Position numbers and translations under genes: made by a program
The notes under the pieces: generated by a model
Seen by the model: the letters and a program-made list of their open reading frames with translations, nothing else
Told to the model about the DNA's origin: nothing
The model's database searches: none
Origin: Saprospiraceae bacterium
Lineage (GTDB): Bacteria; Bacteroidota; Bacteroidia; Chitinophagales; Saprospiraceae
Length of the DNA: 64,000 bases
Direction of reading: 5' to 3'
Assembly: GCA_020628855.1 (NCBI GenBank)
Contig: JAHDEL010000005.1
Location: forward strand, 74,032-138,031
Shown: one piece after another, positions 9,013 to 19,481 of the stretch
How the letters are laid out: each line of letters starts with the position of its first letter
Numbering within the stretch: position 1 is the stretch's first letter

Positions 9013-9249
9013 ATGCAAGGATGGAATCAAACAAATAATACTTTAGAGCAGAGTTTTGTATTTAAAGACTTCAAAGAAGCGTTTGCCTTTATGGTAAAAG
9101 TAGCAATGCTAGCAGAGCAACAAAATCACCACCCGAACTGGTCTAATGTCTATAATACAGTAACAATTTCTCTGAGCACACATGATGCTGGTAATGTTGT
9201 TACAGAGAAAGACCATGCACTTGCAAAAGCTATTTCAGCATTAATCTAG
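9013..9249 (+). CDS. 4a-hydroxytetrahydrobiopterin dehydratase (PCD/DCoH family)
   Basis: This 78-residue protein is a short but complete member of the pterin-4a-carbinolamine dehydratase family, which regenerates pterin cofactor after aromatic amino acid hydroxylation. Signature residues are present: [19 protein letters not shown], then [13 protein letters not shown] with the catalytic His pair, and [14 protein letters not shown]. It is about 15-20 residues shorter at the N terminus than typical members, as is usual in Bacteroidota. Its stop codon overlaps the stop of the convergent T9SS gene by four bases. No hydroxylase gene is in the window. Confidence 0.88.
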   Translation: MQGWNQTNNTLEQSFVFKDFKEAFAFMVKVAMLAEQQNHHPNWSNVYNTVTISLSTHDAGNVVTEKDHALAKAISALI

Positions 9250-11267
9250 GGCTCTACAATGAAGGAGGTTTGTAAGATCTGTTTATCTTCAAATTGTACT
9301 AGGGCAAAGTATTGACCACTTATTAAACCATCTAATTGCATTCTGAGGAAATTATCATCCAAATGGGTTGAATATATCACCTGTCCCGCGTCATTTTGTA
9401 TTATAATCCGATGCATCCTTTTCTCTGTTTTAAATTCTATGTATTCAGATGCAGGATTTGGGAAAGTAGATAAATGGATAGCTGAGCCCACCTCTTGTGT
9501 ACTAAAGGCAATCTCTGCTTGTGCAAATAAGCCAACACTGGGATTTAGATATGTACCCGAACCAGTGACCTCTCTTTTAACAGCTCTTACCATGTACCAA
9601 TAATTAAAATTGTCGAATGTATCGTCCAGATATTCTGTCTCTTCTACTGGTTCTGATGTTATTCTTTCATAAAACCCAAATTCTGTATCTGCACGATAGA
9701 TATGATATCCAACGATGTCAGTATCAACAGAAGCATCCCAACCCAAGTGCAAAAGAGATGATGACCAACTCTCCGCTCGTAGGTTGCTTATTGGCAATAC
9801 TTGATTTATTCGTAAAGTAGGATCTCCTAATACTTGCATATGGTTCCTATTCCACCAATCACGATCGTCCCAATCTGCTTCTGGCTTTTCATAGATTGGG
9901 TTATCAATGGCATGGTCCATTATTCTTTTGCATGCATTGCCCAAGGTCTCTCCAATGCCCATTTGATGAAAGATGTTGACGGCAGTAGTTGTCCAGAGGA
10001 TAGAGAGGCATTTTGTGGGCTTCGCTAGAAGCCCTCTTATCCTACCTATACCTCCTGTCTCTTCAGAACACCAAAAGCCCCAATAACTTTGGTCACTTGA
10101 GAAAATAGTAGCATCCATTCCGCTGGTGTTCCACTCAATATGATCGGGAACAAAGCGATTTTGCATGAAAATTTGGTAAGGACCGGTAGATTGAATCTGT
10201 TGAGGAAAGTTATCATTGGAGTAAAACTCGTAGACTCCATCCTTACCACTAATTGGTACAAGGGTTCGGAAAGAACCATCATTGGAGTTATTATAACCAT
10301 AGTAAAAACCTGTCTTTCTCCCCATCCAAGTTTGACCATGTCGATAAGCATGCAGCCGATCAAGATAGTTAATTAACAATGTTGATTCAGGGGCGCTGAG
10401 TGAATTGAGATCTGCAAAATCAACTCTTCCAAACGCCATTTCTAGTGTGCTTGGGATATGATCTTGGTCCCATTTAAGATCGTTGGGCAGATTCTGAGCT
10501 TCAGGATGATTCAAATTAGCAGCTTCATAGGTATCAACATCGGTAAATTCACCATCAATATCCGCATAAAAAGTATCTGCACCTCTAGCACCTAGACTTT
10601 CAACGTGTCCATCTGGTGCTTGAAGGTCAAGCCCAGAACGAGGTACAGGCACATGACCGAGAAGAAAGAGATGATTTGGTTTGTCCAATTCGTGTGCTTG
10701 GTTATATATGGCTTGGATCTCACTTTTAATATCAATAACTTCAGAACCACCAAACCAACCTTCTACTCGAGGGACATAAAGCTCTGTCACCAAGTATCCT
10801 TCACCTGTGAGATCCTTCTTAAGCTGACGTATTTGAGGAGATAAAGTTTGCTGAATACTCTCGTCAATTACCAAGATTAACCTGCCTTGATAGTTTGTCT
10901 GATCTACATCAATTCCACCTAATAAATATCCTGTGGCGCTATTTCTTTTAATTTGGTATTCATAAGCTATTCCAGGAATTATCTCACTATCAATCCAACT
11001 TTCTGTCCCGGGATCTAATTCTGCTAGTAAGACCCAATCATCAGCTTCTCCTCCTTTCTGACGTCTCGAGACTTGTGTCATTGCAGTGGTATTTAGTGCT
11101 GCATCTGGAAAACTCAAAACAAAATTTTGAGCGTCTACATGAGCTTCAACCAAACACACCCGAGATCCATTATCACTGTAACGATTAGCATCATAAGTAA
11201 AATTTTCTTGTGCAATGGAGAGTATGGAAAAGAAACAAAAAGAAATACTAACTAAGAGGAATCGCAT
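9246..11267 (-). CDS. T9SS-secreted protein with C25-like core and Fn3 domain
   Basis: The start is set at the ATG at 11267 ([20 protein letters not shown]), which gives a clean signal peptide; 673 residues follow. An N-terminal sandwich leads into a region resembling the alpha/beta core of gingipain-type (C25) proteins: [22 protein letters not shown] and, near residue 500, [11 protein letters not shown]. The catalytic GHG and Ser-Cys motifs of active gingipains are not visible, so this may be a non-peptidase relative. A fibronectin-III-like domain follows ([28 protein letters not shown]). The last ~75 residues form a T9SS sorting domain ([13 protein letters not shown] to the end). It should be exported and attached to the cell surface or released. 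Ligand unknown. Confidence 0.8.
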   Translation of the reverse strand: MRFLLVSISFCFFSILSIAQENFTYDANRYSDNGSRVCLVEAHVDAQNFVLSFPDAALNTTAMTQVSRRQKGGEADDWVLLAELDPGTESWIDSEIIPGIAYEYQIKRNSATGYLLGGIDVDQTNYQGRLILVIDESIQQTLSPQIRQLKKDLTGEGYLVTELYVPRVEGWFGGSEVIDIKSEIQAIYNQAHELDKPNHLFLLGHVPVPRSGLDLQAPDGHVESLGARGADTFYADIDGEFTDVDTYEAANLNHPEAQNLPNDLKWDQDHIPSTLEMAFGRVDFADLNSLSAPESTLLINYLDRLHAYRHGQTWMGRKTGFYYGYNNSNDGSFRTLVPISGKDGVYEFYSNDNFPQQIQSTGPYQIFMQNRFVPDHIEWNTSGMDATIFSSDQSYWGFWCSEETGGIGRIRGLLAKPTKCLSILWTTTAVNIFHQMGIGETLGNACKRIMDHAIDNPIYEKPEADWDDRDWWNRNHMQVLGDPTLRINQVLPISNLRAESWSSSLLHLGWDASVDTDIVGYHIYRADTEFGFYERITSEPVEETEYLDDTFDNFNYWYMVRAVKREVTGSGTYLNPSVGLFAQAEIAFSTQEVGSAIHLSTFPNPASEYIEFKTEKRMHRIIIQNDAGQVIYSTHLDDNFLRMQLDGLISGQYFALVQFEDKQILQTSFIVEP

Positions 11268-11336
11268 AATTCGATATTTATATAGGAAGATACAGTATTT
11301 CAATTCGACTATCAGCAAGAAAAAAACACGAGTAAG

Positions 11337-12428
11337 TTATTTCTGTGCTTTAGAAATGAGTATTATGGTCAGGATAGCAAAAAGGATGTTCGGAAGCCAC
11401 ATTCCTAGTGCTGGATTAATTGAAAGATTACTGGAGATAGTCATGCTGAACCTCGAAATCACAACAAAAAGTGCACCTAGAATTACTCCAGAGGCTAGGT
11501 GAATCCCAAGACCTCCACGTACTTTTCTTGAAGCAATAGAAGCTCCCATGATGGTAAGTATTAGAATTGTCACAGGATCAGCACTCCTTCGATGGAGTTC
11601 TATTAACATAGATTGAGCTGTGTCCAACCCTCTTTGTTTTTCAATGTCTATATATTCTCTCAAATCACTGCTGGTCATATTTTCCATGATTTTTGAGTTC
11701 CGCATAAAATCATCCGGGCCCAGATTGAGTAAGGTATCCAATGTTTTGCCTTTCCCATTGAAGACAGATTCTTTTAAGCCATTGAAAGAACGCTTCTCAT
11801 AGTCGTGCAATCTCCAAGTATTTGGAGCTTCATGCATTGTAATTTTTGCTGCTTTCAGGATATATGCTAAGTTTTTGTTGTCATCAAAGCGTTCAAAGCG
11901 AAAGGTAGTTCCAGTTGTATCTTTTGACCGATAATATCTCAGATAGACTTTTTCCTGAGGATTCAAAAAGAAGTGGGTGTTATAACCAAGAGACTTTTTA
12001 GTCGCCTTGTTGATATATTGTGACTCAAACTCGTTCTTGATTTTTGTACTCTTGGGTATGACATAATTATTTCCATACCAGAGTAAGGCAGCAAGAAAAG
12101 ATCCGGCAATAAAATATGGCAACAAAAAACGATAGTAACTGACTCCGGAAGCTAATATTGAGATTATTTCAGCATTCTTTGCCATCCTGGAGGTAAAGAA
12201 AATAACCGATAATAGTGCAAATAATGGCCAAAGAAGACCATTTATCCACGGGATAAAATTGAGATAATATTCAGTGAGAACCTGACCAAGTGTAAGATTT
12301 GGGTTGAGTAGTTTTTCTACTTTTTCACTGAAATCAATCACAACGGCGATGAGGCTGATCAGAAGGATAGTATAGAAAAACGTACCCAGATATTTTTTTA
12401 TAATATAGAGATCAAGCTTCTTCAACAT
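11337..12428 (-). CDS. LptF/LptG-family permease (LPS export ABC transporter)
   Basis: The 363-residue inner-membrane protein has the YjgP/YjgQ architecture: membrane segments near residues 13-33, 58-80 and 101-121, then a large periplasmic beta-jellyroll (about 125-270), then three C-terminal segments. The opening LKKLDLYIIKKYLGTFFYT and the block FALLSVIFFTSRMAKNAEIISILASG are typical of LptF/LptG, which with LptB extract lipopolysaccharide from the inner membrane. LptF and LptG cannot be told apart here. It starts 2 bases after the tgt stop, in the secA-SPOR-rodA-tgt-lptF/G run. Confidence 0.88.
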   Translation of the reverse strand: MLKKLDLYIIKKYLGTFFYTILLISLIAVVIDFSEKVEKLLNPNLTLGQVLTEYYLNFIPWINGLLWPLFALLSVIFFTSRMAKNAEIISILASGVSYYRFLLPYFIAGSFLAALLWYGNNYVIPKSTKIKNEFESQYINKATKKSLGYNTHFFLNPQEKVYLRYYRSKDTTGTTFRFERFDDNKNLAYILKAAKITMHEAPNTWRLHDYEKRSFNGLKESVFNGKGKTLDTLLNLGPDDFMRNSKIMENMTSSDLREYIDIEKQRGLDTAQSMLIELHRRSADPVTILILTIMGASIASRKVRGGLGIHLASGVILGALFVVISRFSMTISSNLSINPALGMWLPNILFAILTIILISKAQK

Positions 12429-12430
12429 AC

Positions 12431-13561
12431 CTATAGCTTGGTTCTGAGTTGAGGTATTATTTTGTCTTTCCAGCTACCAAAAGTGCCTTCTTCGATTTTT
12501 TGCTTTGCAAGACGTACCAACTTGAGATAAAATGTCAAATTGTGTAGAGTGGCAATCTGTGCAGCGAGCAATTCTTTTACATGGAAAAGATGTCTCAAAT
12601 ATGCCTTCGAATAAAAAGAAGAAGTATGATTCTCGAAAGAAGCATCAACGGGAGTGTAATCATCAGCCCACTTTCTGTTCTTTATGTGAATAACACCTTC
12701 AAAAGTGTACAATAAGCCATGTCTAGCATTCCTGCTTGGAAGCACACAATCAAACATATCAATTCCTAGCGCAATGCACTCTAGTATATTCTCCGGCAAC
12801 CCAACACCCATGAGATATCGAGGTTTCTCTTTCGGGAGAATGCTACAACAAAGGTCTGTCATAGCATACATGTCTTCATGAGGCTCTCCTACAGACAAAC
12901 CACCAATTGCATTGATAGCTGCATCTTTACTAGCAATATACTCAGAAGATGCTTGGCGAAGATCTTTATAAGTAGAGCCTTGCACAATGGGTGCAAGAGT
13001 TTGCTCATAGCCATATAACGGCTCAGTAGTATTAAATCTTTCAAAACATCTATCCACCCAACGATGAGTTAAGCCCATCGATTTTTTAGCATACCTATAA
13101 TCGCATGGATAAGGAGTACACTCATCAAAAGCCATAATGATATCCGCCCCTATTTCTCTTTGAATATCCATGATGCTTTCTGGTGTAAAAAAGTGCTTGC
13201 TACCATCAATGTGAGATCGGAAATGGACTCCTTCCTCAACAATTTTTCGCTGACCACTCAATGAGTAGACTTGATATCCACCACTGTCTGTTAGTATTGG
13301 TCTATCCCAATGAATAAATTTATGGAGCCCTCCAGCCCCATGAATAATATCAGTTTTGGGTCTGAGATATAAGTGATAGGTATTGCCAAGAATGATATCA
13401 GCATTGATAGATTCTTTTAGCTCTGCTTGATGAATACCCTTAACAGTCCCAAGTGTACCCACAGGCATAAAGATGGGCGTCTGTATAATTCCATGTTCAG
13501 TTTGAATAGTACCTGAACGTGCATTTGATTGTTTGTCGGTATGTGTAATCTCAAATTGCAT
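12431..13561 (-). CDS. tgt: tRNA-guanine transglycosylase (queuosine pathway)
   Basis: This 376-residue enzyme exchanges the wobble guanine of GUN-anticodon tRNAs for preQ1. Visible motifs include MPVGTLGTVK, ILGNTYHLYLRP, the active-site TDSGGYQVYSL with D92, MGVGLPENI, and the nucleophile region GIDMFDCVLPSRNARHG. The C-terminal zinc site is altered: where bacterial enzymes carry C-x-C-x2-C, this protein reads VDASFENHTSSFYSKAYLRHLF, with Phe, Asn and Ser in place of the cysteines, while the later His (ATLHN) remains. Start and stop overlap or nearly touch the neighbours (TAATG with rodA; 2 bases to lptF/G). Confidence 0.93.
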   Translation of the reverse strand: MQFEITHTDKQSNARSGTIQTEHGIIQTPIFMPVGTLGTVKGIHQAELKESINADIILGNTYHLYLRPKTDIIHGAGGLHKFIHWDRPILTDSGGYQVYSLSGQRKIVEEGVHFRSHIDGSKHFFTPESIMDIQREIGADIIMAFDECTPYPCDYRYAKKSMGLTHRWVDRCFERFNTTEPLYGYEQTLAPIVQGSTYKDLRQASSEYIASKDAAINAIGGLSVGEPHEDMYAMTDLCCSILPKEKPRYLMGVGLPENILECIALGIDMFDCVLPSRNARHGLLYTFEGVIHIKNRKWADDYTPVDASFENHTSSFYSKAYLRHLFHVKELLAAQIATLHNLTFYLKLVRLAKQKIEEGTFGSWKDKIIPQLRTKL

Positions 13562-14970
13562 TATCTCTTATTTCTGTCCATATCCATTCGTAAAAATGTT
13601 CCTATCATAAATGAAAATATAACCAAAGCCGTCCCTCCTTTACTGATAAACGGTAAAGGTATCCCAATAACAGGCATTAATCCCATTGTCATTCCAATAT
13701 TGACAACTATTTGGAAGAATAAATATCCTGCAATTCCATAACCATAATATTGAATAAACGTATTCTTCGACCGTTCAGCAAGTACAGTAATCCTGATGAG
13801 AAGAATCAAGAATAAGAGCATTACTCCCAGTGATCCAATAAAACCATGTTCTTCACCAAGAGTACTATAAATAAAGTCAGTAGATTGCTCAGGAACATAA
13901 TTCAATTTAGTCATTGTGCCCTGAAGGAAGCCTTTGCCAAGTGTGCCTCCTGAGCCGATGGCTGTCTTGGATTGGATGACATTATAGAGTGAGCCTTGAG
14001 GATCACATTTTTCAGGGTGTAACCAGACGTTGATTCTATCTTGTTGGTGAGGTCTGAGGATATTGTTATAACCAAAATCAGATCCGAAAGCCACAACAAT
14101 TGCTAATAGAGTAATCAAGGATGCCATGACTACTGGTTGTACTCGATTACGAATAGCTGTATATACAGCAAAAGCAAGAAATACCGCAAGCAAAGCTGCT
14201 GTGATATACCATGTCTCAACATAACTTCCAAAGGCTACAAAGACTAAGAGTAGTAAAGCCCAAACAGCAATAAATGGGGTAGTCTGCTTATGTTGAACAA
14301 TCAACAACAGCATGCTCAATAATAATATGATTGGAACTGTTAGTGCGATGCCCCAAAGAAGAGCTCCTATGACTACACCAATTAATGAAAACAGAGCTAA
14401 GAATACTACTGGATTAAGACCAGCTCTATAGAAAACGAATCCTAATGCTGTAAACACTAATGCCGAACCAGCATCAGGCTGGAGTAATATGAGCAATATT
14501 GGAAGCACAACGATACCTATTGCTATAAACAAACTTCTTCTTTGCTGGATGTTTACACCAGCTAGACCTAGATAGCTCGATAGCAGTAAGAGCGTAGACC
14601 ATTTTGCTAATTCAGAAGGTTGAAAACTGAATCCTCCAAGAGAAAACCATGATGTAGCACCCTTGACTTCAATACCGAATATCAATACACCAAGGAGCAA
14701 TACGATGGCAATAGAATAGATGATGGGAGCGACAGAATTCCAGAATTTGTAGTCAATAATAAGACCAAGTGAGAATGCACCCAAAGCAAGACCATAGAAC
14801 AGTGTTGTAGAGTCTTGAAGTGCTTCTAACACAGTAAATCCTTCTCTACCCACATCGCTGAATCCAACAGAAATCAACATCATCCAACCAATGAATAGTA
14901 GAGAGAAAAAAACAGAGGCAGTGATTCCATCAAAGCCTCTTACTGCTCTATTTCTTGAATAGCTAGCCAT
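13561..14970 (-). CDS. rodA: Rod-shape SEDS glycosyltransferase RodA
   Basis: The 469-residue polytopic protein belongs to the FtsW/RodA/SpoVE family, which polymerises lipid II into glycan strands with a class B PBP. Family blocks are WFSLGGFSFQPSELAKWS (about residues 126-143), LLQPDAGSALVF with the conserved Asp, LRPHQQDRINVWLHPE, and the C-terminal IGIPLPFISKGGTAL. RodA is preferred over FtsW because of the IGSGGTLGKGFLQGT block and the missing cytoplasmic FtsW tail. It is longer than the E. coli protein because of extra membrane segments in the middle, a feature shared by Bacteroidota RodA as far as I know. Confidence 0.9.
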   Translation of the reverse strand: MASYSRNRAVRGFDGITASVFFSLLFIGWMMLISVGFSDVGREGFTVLEALQDSTTLFYGLALGAFSLGLIIDYKFWNSVAPIIYSIAIVLLLGVLIFGIEVKGATSWFSLGGFSFQPSELAKWSTLLLLSSYLGLAGVNIQQRRSLFIAIGIVVLPILLILLQPDAGSALVFTALGFVFYRAGLNPVVFLALFSLIGVVIGALLWGIALTVPIILLLSMLLLIVQHKQTTPFIAVWALLLLVFVAFGSYVETWYITAALLAVFLAFAVYTAIRNRVQPVVMASLITLLAIVVAFGSDFGYNNILRPHQQDRINVWLHPEKCDPQGSLYNVIQSKTAIGSGGTLGKGFLQGTMTKLNYVPEQSTDFIYSTLGEEHGFIGSLGVMLLFLILLIRITVLAERSKNTFIQYYGYGIAGYLFFQIVVNIGMTMGLMPVIGIPLPFISKGGTALVIFSFMIGTFLRMDMDRNKR

Positions 14971-14981
14971 TGAAGAAAGGA

Positions 14982-15374
14982 CTAAAGTAATTCAGTCTTT
15001 TCTATATCATCCATTACTGGAATAGCACTAGGAAAATCTTTCTTTAGTGTGATCAAGAGATTTTGTAAGTCCTCTTTTTCTTCGAATGCTCCCACCTTCA
15101 ATTGATAATAAGGACTTGCATGCGTCCAATGATGGTCCAATTGTGGATAGAGTTGATTTAATTTGGAAATAGCTTGCTCCATATTCCTTCTATCATTGGT
15201 AGTAACTACCTGGATTCTCCAAGCTTTCTGAGAAATCTGCTGCTTTTGCAAACTAGAGAAACGGCTCATGAGAGATTGCACAGAAGCATCTTCTACAAAA
15301 CGTACTTGAGCATCTAAATTGGTTAAGATACTCAGACTGAAAATTAATCCTAGGGTTAGTACTTTCATATGCAT
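14982..15374 (-). CDS. Secreted SPOR-domain protein
   Basis: Read from the ATG at 15374 (MHMKVLTLGLIFSLSILTN), the protein is 130 residues with a signal peptide and one SPOR-like domain. The domain spans WRIQVVTTNDRRNMEQAISK through YYQLKVGAFEEKEDLQNLL and shows the two-fold beta-alpha-beta pattern that binds denuded peptidoglycan glycan strands. An in-frame ATG at 15407 would add 11 residues but spoil the signal peptide; an ATG at 15368 is also possible. It lies between secA and rodA, 11 bases before rodA, consistent with a role at the cell wall. Confidence 0.72.
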   Translation of the reverse strand: MHMKVLTLGLIFSLSILTNLDAQVRFVEDASVQSLMSRFSSLQKQQISQKAWRIQVVTTNDRRNMEQAISKLNQLYPQLDHHWTHASPYYQLKVGAFEEKEDLQNLLITLKKDFPSAIPVMDDIEKTELL

Positions 15375-15411
15375 CAATGTAAATATAGTAATATAACGAG
15401 ATTGCACTCAA

Positions 15412-18400
15412 TTACTTGCCATGACATTGCTTGTATTTTTTGCCACTACCACATGGACAAGGCTCATTTCTTCCTACCTTTTTCTCTTCTCTTTTGAATG
15501 TTACTGGAGCTTGCCTTTGACTTTGACCAGCTGCTGCCGCTGCAGCTTTTTGCCTTGCATAATCTCTACCAGCCTTTGATTTCGAGAAATCGGTCTTTTG
15601 TGTTTTTGCTTCCTTGACATCTTCAGGGCGAGATATTAAGAGCTTACCTTTTAATAAATAAGAACAAACATCTTGATTGATATTAAAGACAAGATTTTCA
15701 AACTGGTTATAAGCTTCCATTTTGTAGATAACCAGTGGGTCTTTTTGTTCGAAGGAAGCCGACTGAACAGAATCTTTCAGTTCGTCCATTGACCTCAAAT
15801 GTTCTTTCCAGTTTTGATCAATAATAGCAAGGCTAATTGCCATTTCGATATCTTTCATTATTGAATCACCTTCAGTATCTACTGCTGGTTGTAGTCCAGC
15901 AGATACCGGAAGAGCCTTGTCAGATCCATCAGTAAATGGTATAGAAATACGCTTATAACGATGTCCTTCATTGGCAAGAACATTATTAATCGTTGGAAGC
16001 AACACTTCTTTGATTTGATCTCCTTTGCGTTGATAAGCTTCTAATATCTGATTTTGGTATGACTCTACGATGTCATCTATTGGTGCCTCATTATAGAATG
16101 CAGCGTCAAAGTCAGGATCAACACCTAGACTTGTTAACGACTGAGTGGCGAAGTCATCAAAGGAATAGCCTGAATTCTTTGCACCTTCAACAATAGATTC
16201 ACTGTATGATAGAAACATATTATTGAGGTCTACAGAAAGGCGCTCTCCAGATAATGCGTTATTACGTTTTTTATAAATGGCCTCTCTTTGAATGTTCATC
16301 ACATCATCGTATTCAAGAAGCCTCTTCCGAATTCCGAAGTTGTTTTCTTCCACTTTTTTCTGGGCTCTTTCAATAGATTTTGTCACCATATTATGCTGGA
16401 TGACTTCACCATCCTGATGGCCCATGCTGTCCATTAATTTTGCAATTCTTTCAGAATTAAATAATCGCATAAGTTTGTCTTCCAATGCGACATAAAACTG
16501 AGAAGAACCCGGGTCTCCCTGTCTACCAGAACGCCCTCTCAACTGTCTGTCAACTCGCCTGCTATCATGTCTTTCAGTTGCAATAATAGCAAGACCACCA
16601 TCACTTTTTACTTGATCAGAAAGCTTGATATCAGTACCTCTTCCAGCCATGTTAGTCGCTATCGTAACATTTCCTGGTCTCCCTGCTTCTGTAACAATCT
16701 CTGCTTCTCTTTGATGTTGCTTTGCATTCAGTACATTATGTTTGATGTTTTTCAACTTCAGCATTCGGCTGAGTTTTTCAGAGACATCTACAGATGTTGT
16801 ACCTACTAGTACTGGTCTTCCAGCGCCAGTCAGTTTCTCTATATCATCAATTACTGCATTAAACTTTTCTCTTGCAGTTTTATACACTAAGTCTTCCATG
16901 TCATCTCTGACAATGGGCCTATTCGTTGGAATGACGACGACATCTAGTTTGTAGATTTCCCAGAGTTCTCCAGCTTCTGTCTCTGCAGTACCAGTCATAC
17001 CAGAAAGTTTGTGGTACATTCTGAAGAGATTCTGGAGTGTTATTGTAGCATAAGTTTGAGTGATATCACCAATCTTCACATGTTCTTTTGCCTCAAGCGC
17101 TTGGTGAAGCCCATCAGAATACCGACGTCCTTCCATCATTCTTCCCGTTTGCTCATCTACAATTTTCACTTGACCATCTACAACGATATATTCTTCATCT
17201 TTTTCAAAGAGTGTGTAGGCTTTGAGTAACTGGCTCACACCATGCAGCCTTCTTGACTTAATACTGAAGTCTGTGCTCAGTGCAGTAATTTGTTCAGTAA
17301 GCTTTACTCCTTCTTGCTCTTCTCTTTCTCTGAGTAATTGCATTTCTTCAGTAATGTCGGGCATTACAAAGAAATTAGAATCATTTTCGCCTTTCGAAAG
17401 GAATTCTACACCTTTTTCCGTCAGCTCTACATTTCTATTTTTTTCATCAATTGTAAATAGGAGAGGTTCATCAACTATATGCATATTTTTTGATTGCTCT
17501 TGCATATAGAAGTTCTCAGCTTTTTGAAGCATTACCTTGACACCTTCCTCACTTAAGAACTTAATAAGTGGACGATATTTTGGAAGTGCACGATATGCTC
17601 TTAAGAGTGCCATCCCAGCTTCTCCTTCTTCATGGCTGATACTCCCATCTTTGAATAACCGTTTTGCATCAGCTAGATAGTTAGTAGCTAGTTTTCTTTG
17701 AGCAGCTACTATCTTTTCTACCTTGGGGTTGAGTTCTTGATACTCTTGTTCTTCCTCGCCTTTTTCTACAGGTCCAGAGATGATTAATGGAGTTCTTGCG
17801 TCATCTATCAAGACAGAATCCACCTCATCAATCATTGCAAAGTGATGCTTGGCTTGTACTTTTTCTTCTTGAGAACGCACCATGTTATCTCTCAAGTAGT
17901 CAAAACCAAATTCATTGTTGGTTCCGTACGTGATGTCTTTTTTGTATGCTGCTTTTCTTCCTGGACTATGTGGTTTGTACTTATCTATACAATCCACAGT
18001 GAGGAACAAAAATTCGAAGATAGGTCCAACCCATTCGCTATCCCTTCTTGCGAGATAATCATTTACAGTAACTACATGGACGCCTTGGCCTGATAGACCA
18101 TTAAGATAAGCAGGTAGTGTAGCCACTAATGTCTTACCTTCTCCAGTTTGCATCTCGGCAATTTTTCCATCATGCAGTACCATTCCTCCAATAAGCTGAA
18201 CATCATAATGCATCATGTTCCAAGTGATATCGCCTCCTGCTGCCTTCCAAGTATTAGACCATGTGGCCTGATTTCCATTAATTGTAACATAGGCATTATC
18301 AGCAGCCAGATCTCGATCATGATCAGTTGCAGTTACAACTAATTCAGGATTTTCCATAAATCTCCTTGACGCTTCTTTCACCGTGGCGAATGCTTCAGGT

Positions 18401-18717
18401 AGTATTTCTTTTAAGATATCTTCTAAATGCTTATCGCGTTCTTCCGTAGTCTTATCTAGCTCATTATATAACTCTTCCTTTGTAAGGAGATTAGTCTCAT
18501 TGTTAATGTCATTCTTTAATGCAATGATATCATCATCTATTCCTTTCAAGTGATTCGCTATGCGCTCTCTAAACTCTAGGGTCTTGTTTCTTAGCTCATC
18601 GTTGGAGAGAGATTGATAAGATTGGAAGTGTTCGTTGATTTCTTCTATGACTGGAGAATATTCTTTTACATCTCTGTCATACTTTGTACCAAAGACTTTC
18701 TTTATGAAATTGAACAT
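15412..18717 (-). CDS. secA: Preprotein translocase ATPase SecA
   Basis: The 1,101-residue motor drives export through SecYEG. Walker A is [17 protein letters not shown] (about residue 188), the DEAD-type motif is [19 protein letters not shown] (about 293), and [11 protein letters not shown] and [16 protein letters not shown] are motifs V and VI. The protein is about 200 residues longer than E. coli SecA, with most of the extra length in the preprotein-crosslinking region. It ends in the zinc-binding SEC-C motif ([17 protein letters not shown]), used for SecB/membrane contacts. It heads a minus-strand run of envelope genes. Confidence 0.97.
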   Translation of the reverse strand: MFNFIKKVFGTKYDRDVKEYSPVIEEINEHFQSYQSLSNDELRNKTLEFRERIANHLKGIDDDIIALKNDINNETNLLTKEELYNELDKTTEERDKHLEDILKEILPEAFATVKEASRRFMENPELVVTATDHDRDLAADNAYVTINGNQATWSNTWKAAGGDITWNMMHYDVQLIGGMVLHDGKIAEMQTGEGKTLVATLPAYLNGLSGQGVHVVTVNDYLARRDSEWVGPIFEFLFLTVDCIDKYKPHSPGRKAAYKKDITYGTNNEFGFDYLRDNMVRSQEEKVQAKHHFAMIDEVDSVLIDDARTPLIISGPVEKGEEEQEYQELNPKVEKIVAAQRKLATNYLADAKRLFKDGSISHEEGEAGMALLRAYRALPKYRPLIKFLSEEGVKVMLQKAENFYMQEQSKNMHIVDEPLLFTIDEKNRNVELTEKGVEFLSKGENDSNFFVMPDITEEMQLLREREEQEGVKLTEQITALSTDFSIKSRRLHGVSQLLKAYTLFEKDEEYIVVDGQVKIVDEQTGRMMEGRRYSDGLHQALEAKEHVKIGDITQTYATITLQNLFRMYHKLSGMTGTAETEAGELWEIYKLDVVVIPTNRPIVRDDMEDLVYKTAREKFNAVIDDIEKLTGAGRPVLVGTTSVDVSEKLSRMLKLKNIKHNVLNAKQHQREAEIVTEAGRPGNVTIATNMAGRGTDIKLSDQVKSDGGLAIIATERHDSRRVDRQLRGRSGRQGDPGSSQFYVALEDKLMRLFNSERIAKLMDSMGHQDGEVIQHNMVTKSIERAQKKVEENNFGIRKRLLEYDDVMNIQREAIYKKRNNALSGERLSVDLNNMFLSYSESIVEGAKNSGYSFDDFATQSLTSLGVDPDFDAAFYNEAPIDDIVESYQNQILEAYQRKGDQIKEVLLPTINNVLANEGHRYKRISIPFTDGSDKALPVSAGLQPAVDTEGDSIMKDIEMAISLAIIDQNWKEHLRSMDELKDSVQSASFEQKDPLVIYKMEAYNQFENLVFNINQDVCSYLLKGKLLISRPEDVKEAKTQKTDFSKSKAGRDYARQKAAAAAAGQSQRQAPVTFKREEKKVGRNEPCPCGSGKKYKQCHGK

Positions 18718-18806
18718 GTGTTATTGTCGATTTGTAAATGTACTATAGGGTCTGCATAAAGTGTACCACAGGAAATAAACTGACATTCTGTCAATTGAGT
18801 ATGAAC

Positions 18807-19481
18807 TTACTGTTGTTTTTGCTTAGTTCTGGCATACTTCAACAGTTTTCTGATACTTCTTTGTGCTTTGAAGTACTCAACTGAAAAGTATATGATTGCC
18901 GGCACAAAGCTGAAGATAAGAGCCACAATTTTTGCTTGATCCAAAACTCCAGACCAGTTTTCAAAAAATGGAGACACAATGAGAAGTTCGCTTATGCTTA
19001 TCAATATGAAAATGATTACACTAGCTACACAAAGCTTCTTCAATGGTTCAGGAACAAGGAAGGCTTTTTGTACCGATGCTTGGATGAATGTCTTGATGTA
19101 GATTAATTCATTTGCATCAATTTTGATTAATTCAGACAGGATGTATAATCCTTTGTCTATTTGTTCAAGATTGATGTGACTGCAAGCTTTTTTATAAAGC
19201 AGGGAGTTATAGACATTGACATCCCTAATGTGTGTAATGTTATTTTTTATGACCGAAGGAATGAGCTCATCGGCAATGTTAATAAACTTGTGATATTCTC
19301 CAAGCTCATGACATGCAACACCATAGTCATACCAAATCTCTAATTGATCTTTATAGTCAAGGTCAATAATATCTTCATATCTACGTTCAAAAAACCTGAC
19401 TTTCTCCCGCCAGCTAGTGGTCTCGATTTTTAGAAAATCAAAGTAAGTAGAACGTTGATATGTCTTTTGTATGCCTTTCAC
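18807..19481 (-). CDS. Hypothetical protein with helical N-terminal region and two membrane segments
   Basis: I recognise no family. The 224-residue protein begins at a GTG at 19481 that overlaps the stop of nadK (TAGTG). The first ~140 residues look like paired helices of TPR type (LEIWYDYGVACHELGEYHKF and INLEQIDKGLYILSELIKID). Two membrane helices follow near residues 145-170 and 182-204, with a short basic tail (RKLLKYARTKQKQQ). Coupling to nadK suggests co-expression but gives no functional clue. Membrane-anchored protein scaffolding is one possibility. Confidence 0.62.
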   Translation of the reverse strand: MKGIQKTYQRSTYFDFLKIETTSWREKVRFFERRYEDIIDLDYKDQLEIWYDYGVACHELGEYHKFINIADELIPSVIKNNITHIRDVNVYNSLLYKKACSHINLEQIDKGLYILSELIKIDANELIYIKTFIQASVQKAFLVPEPLKKLCVASVIIFILISISELLIVSPFFENWSGVLDQAKIVALIFSFVPAIIYFSVEYFKAQRSIRKLLKYARTKQKQQ

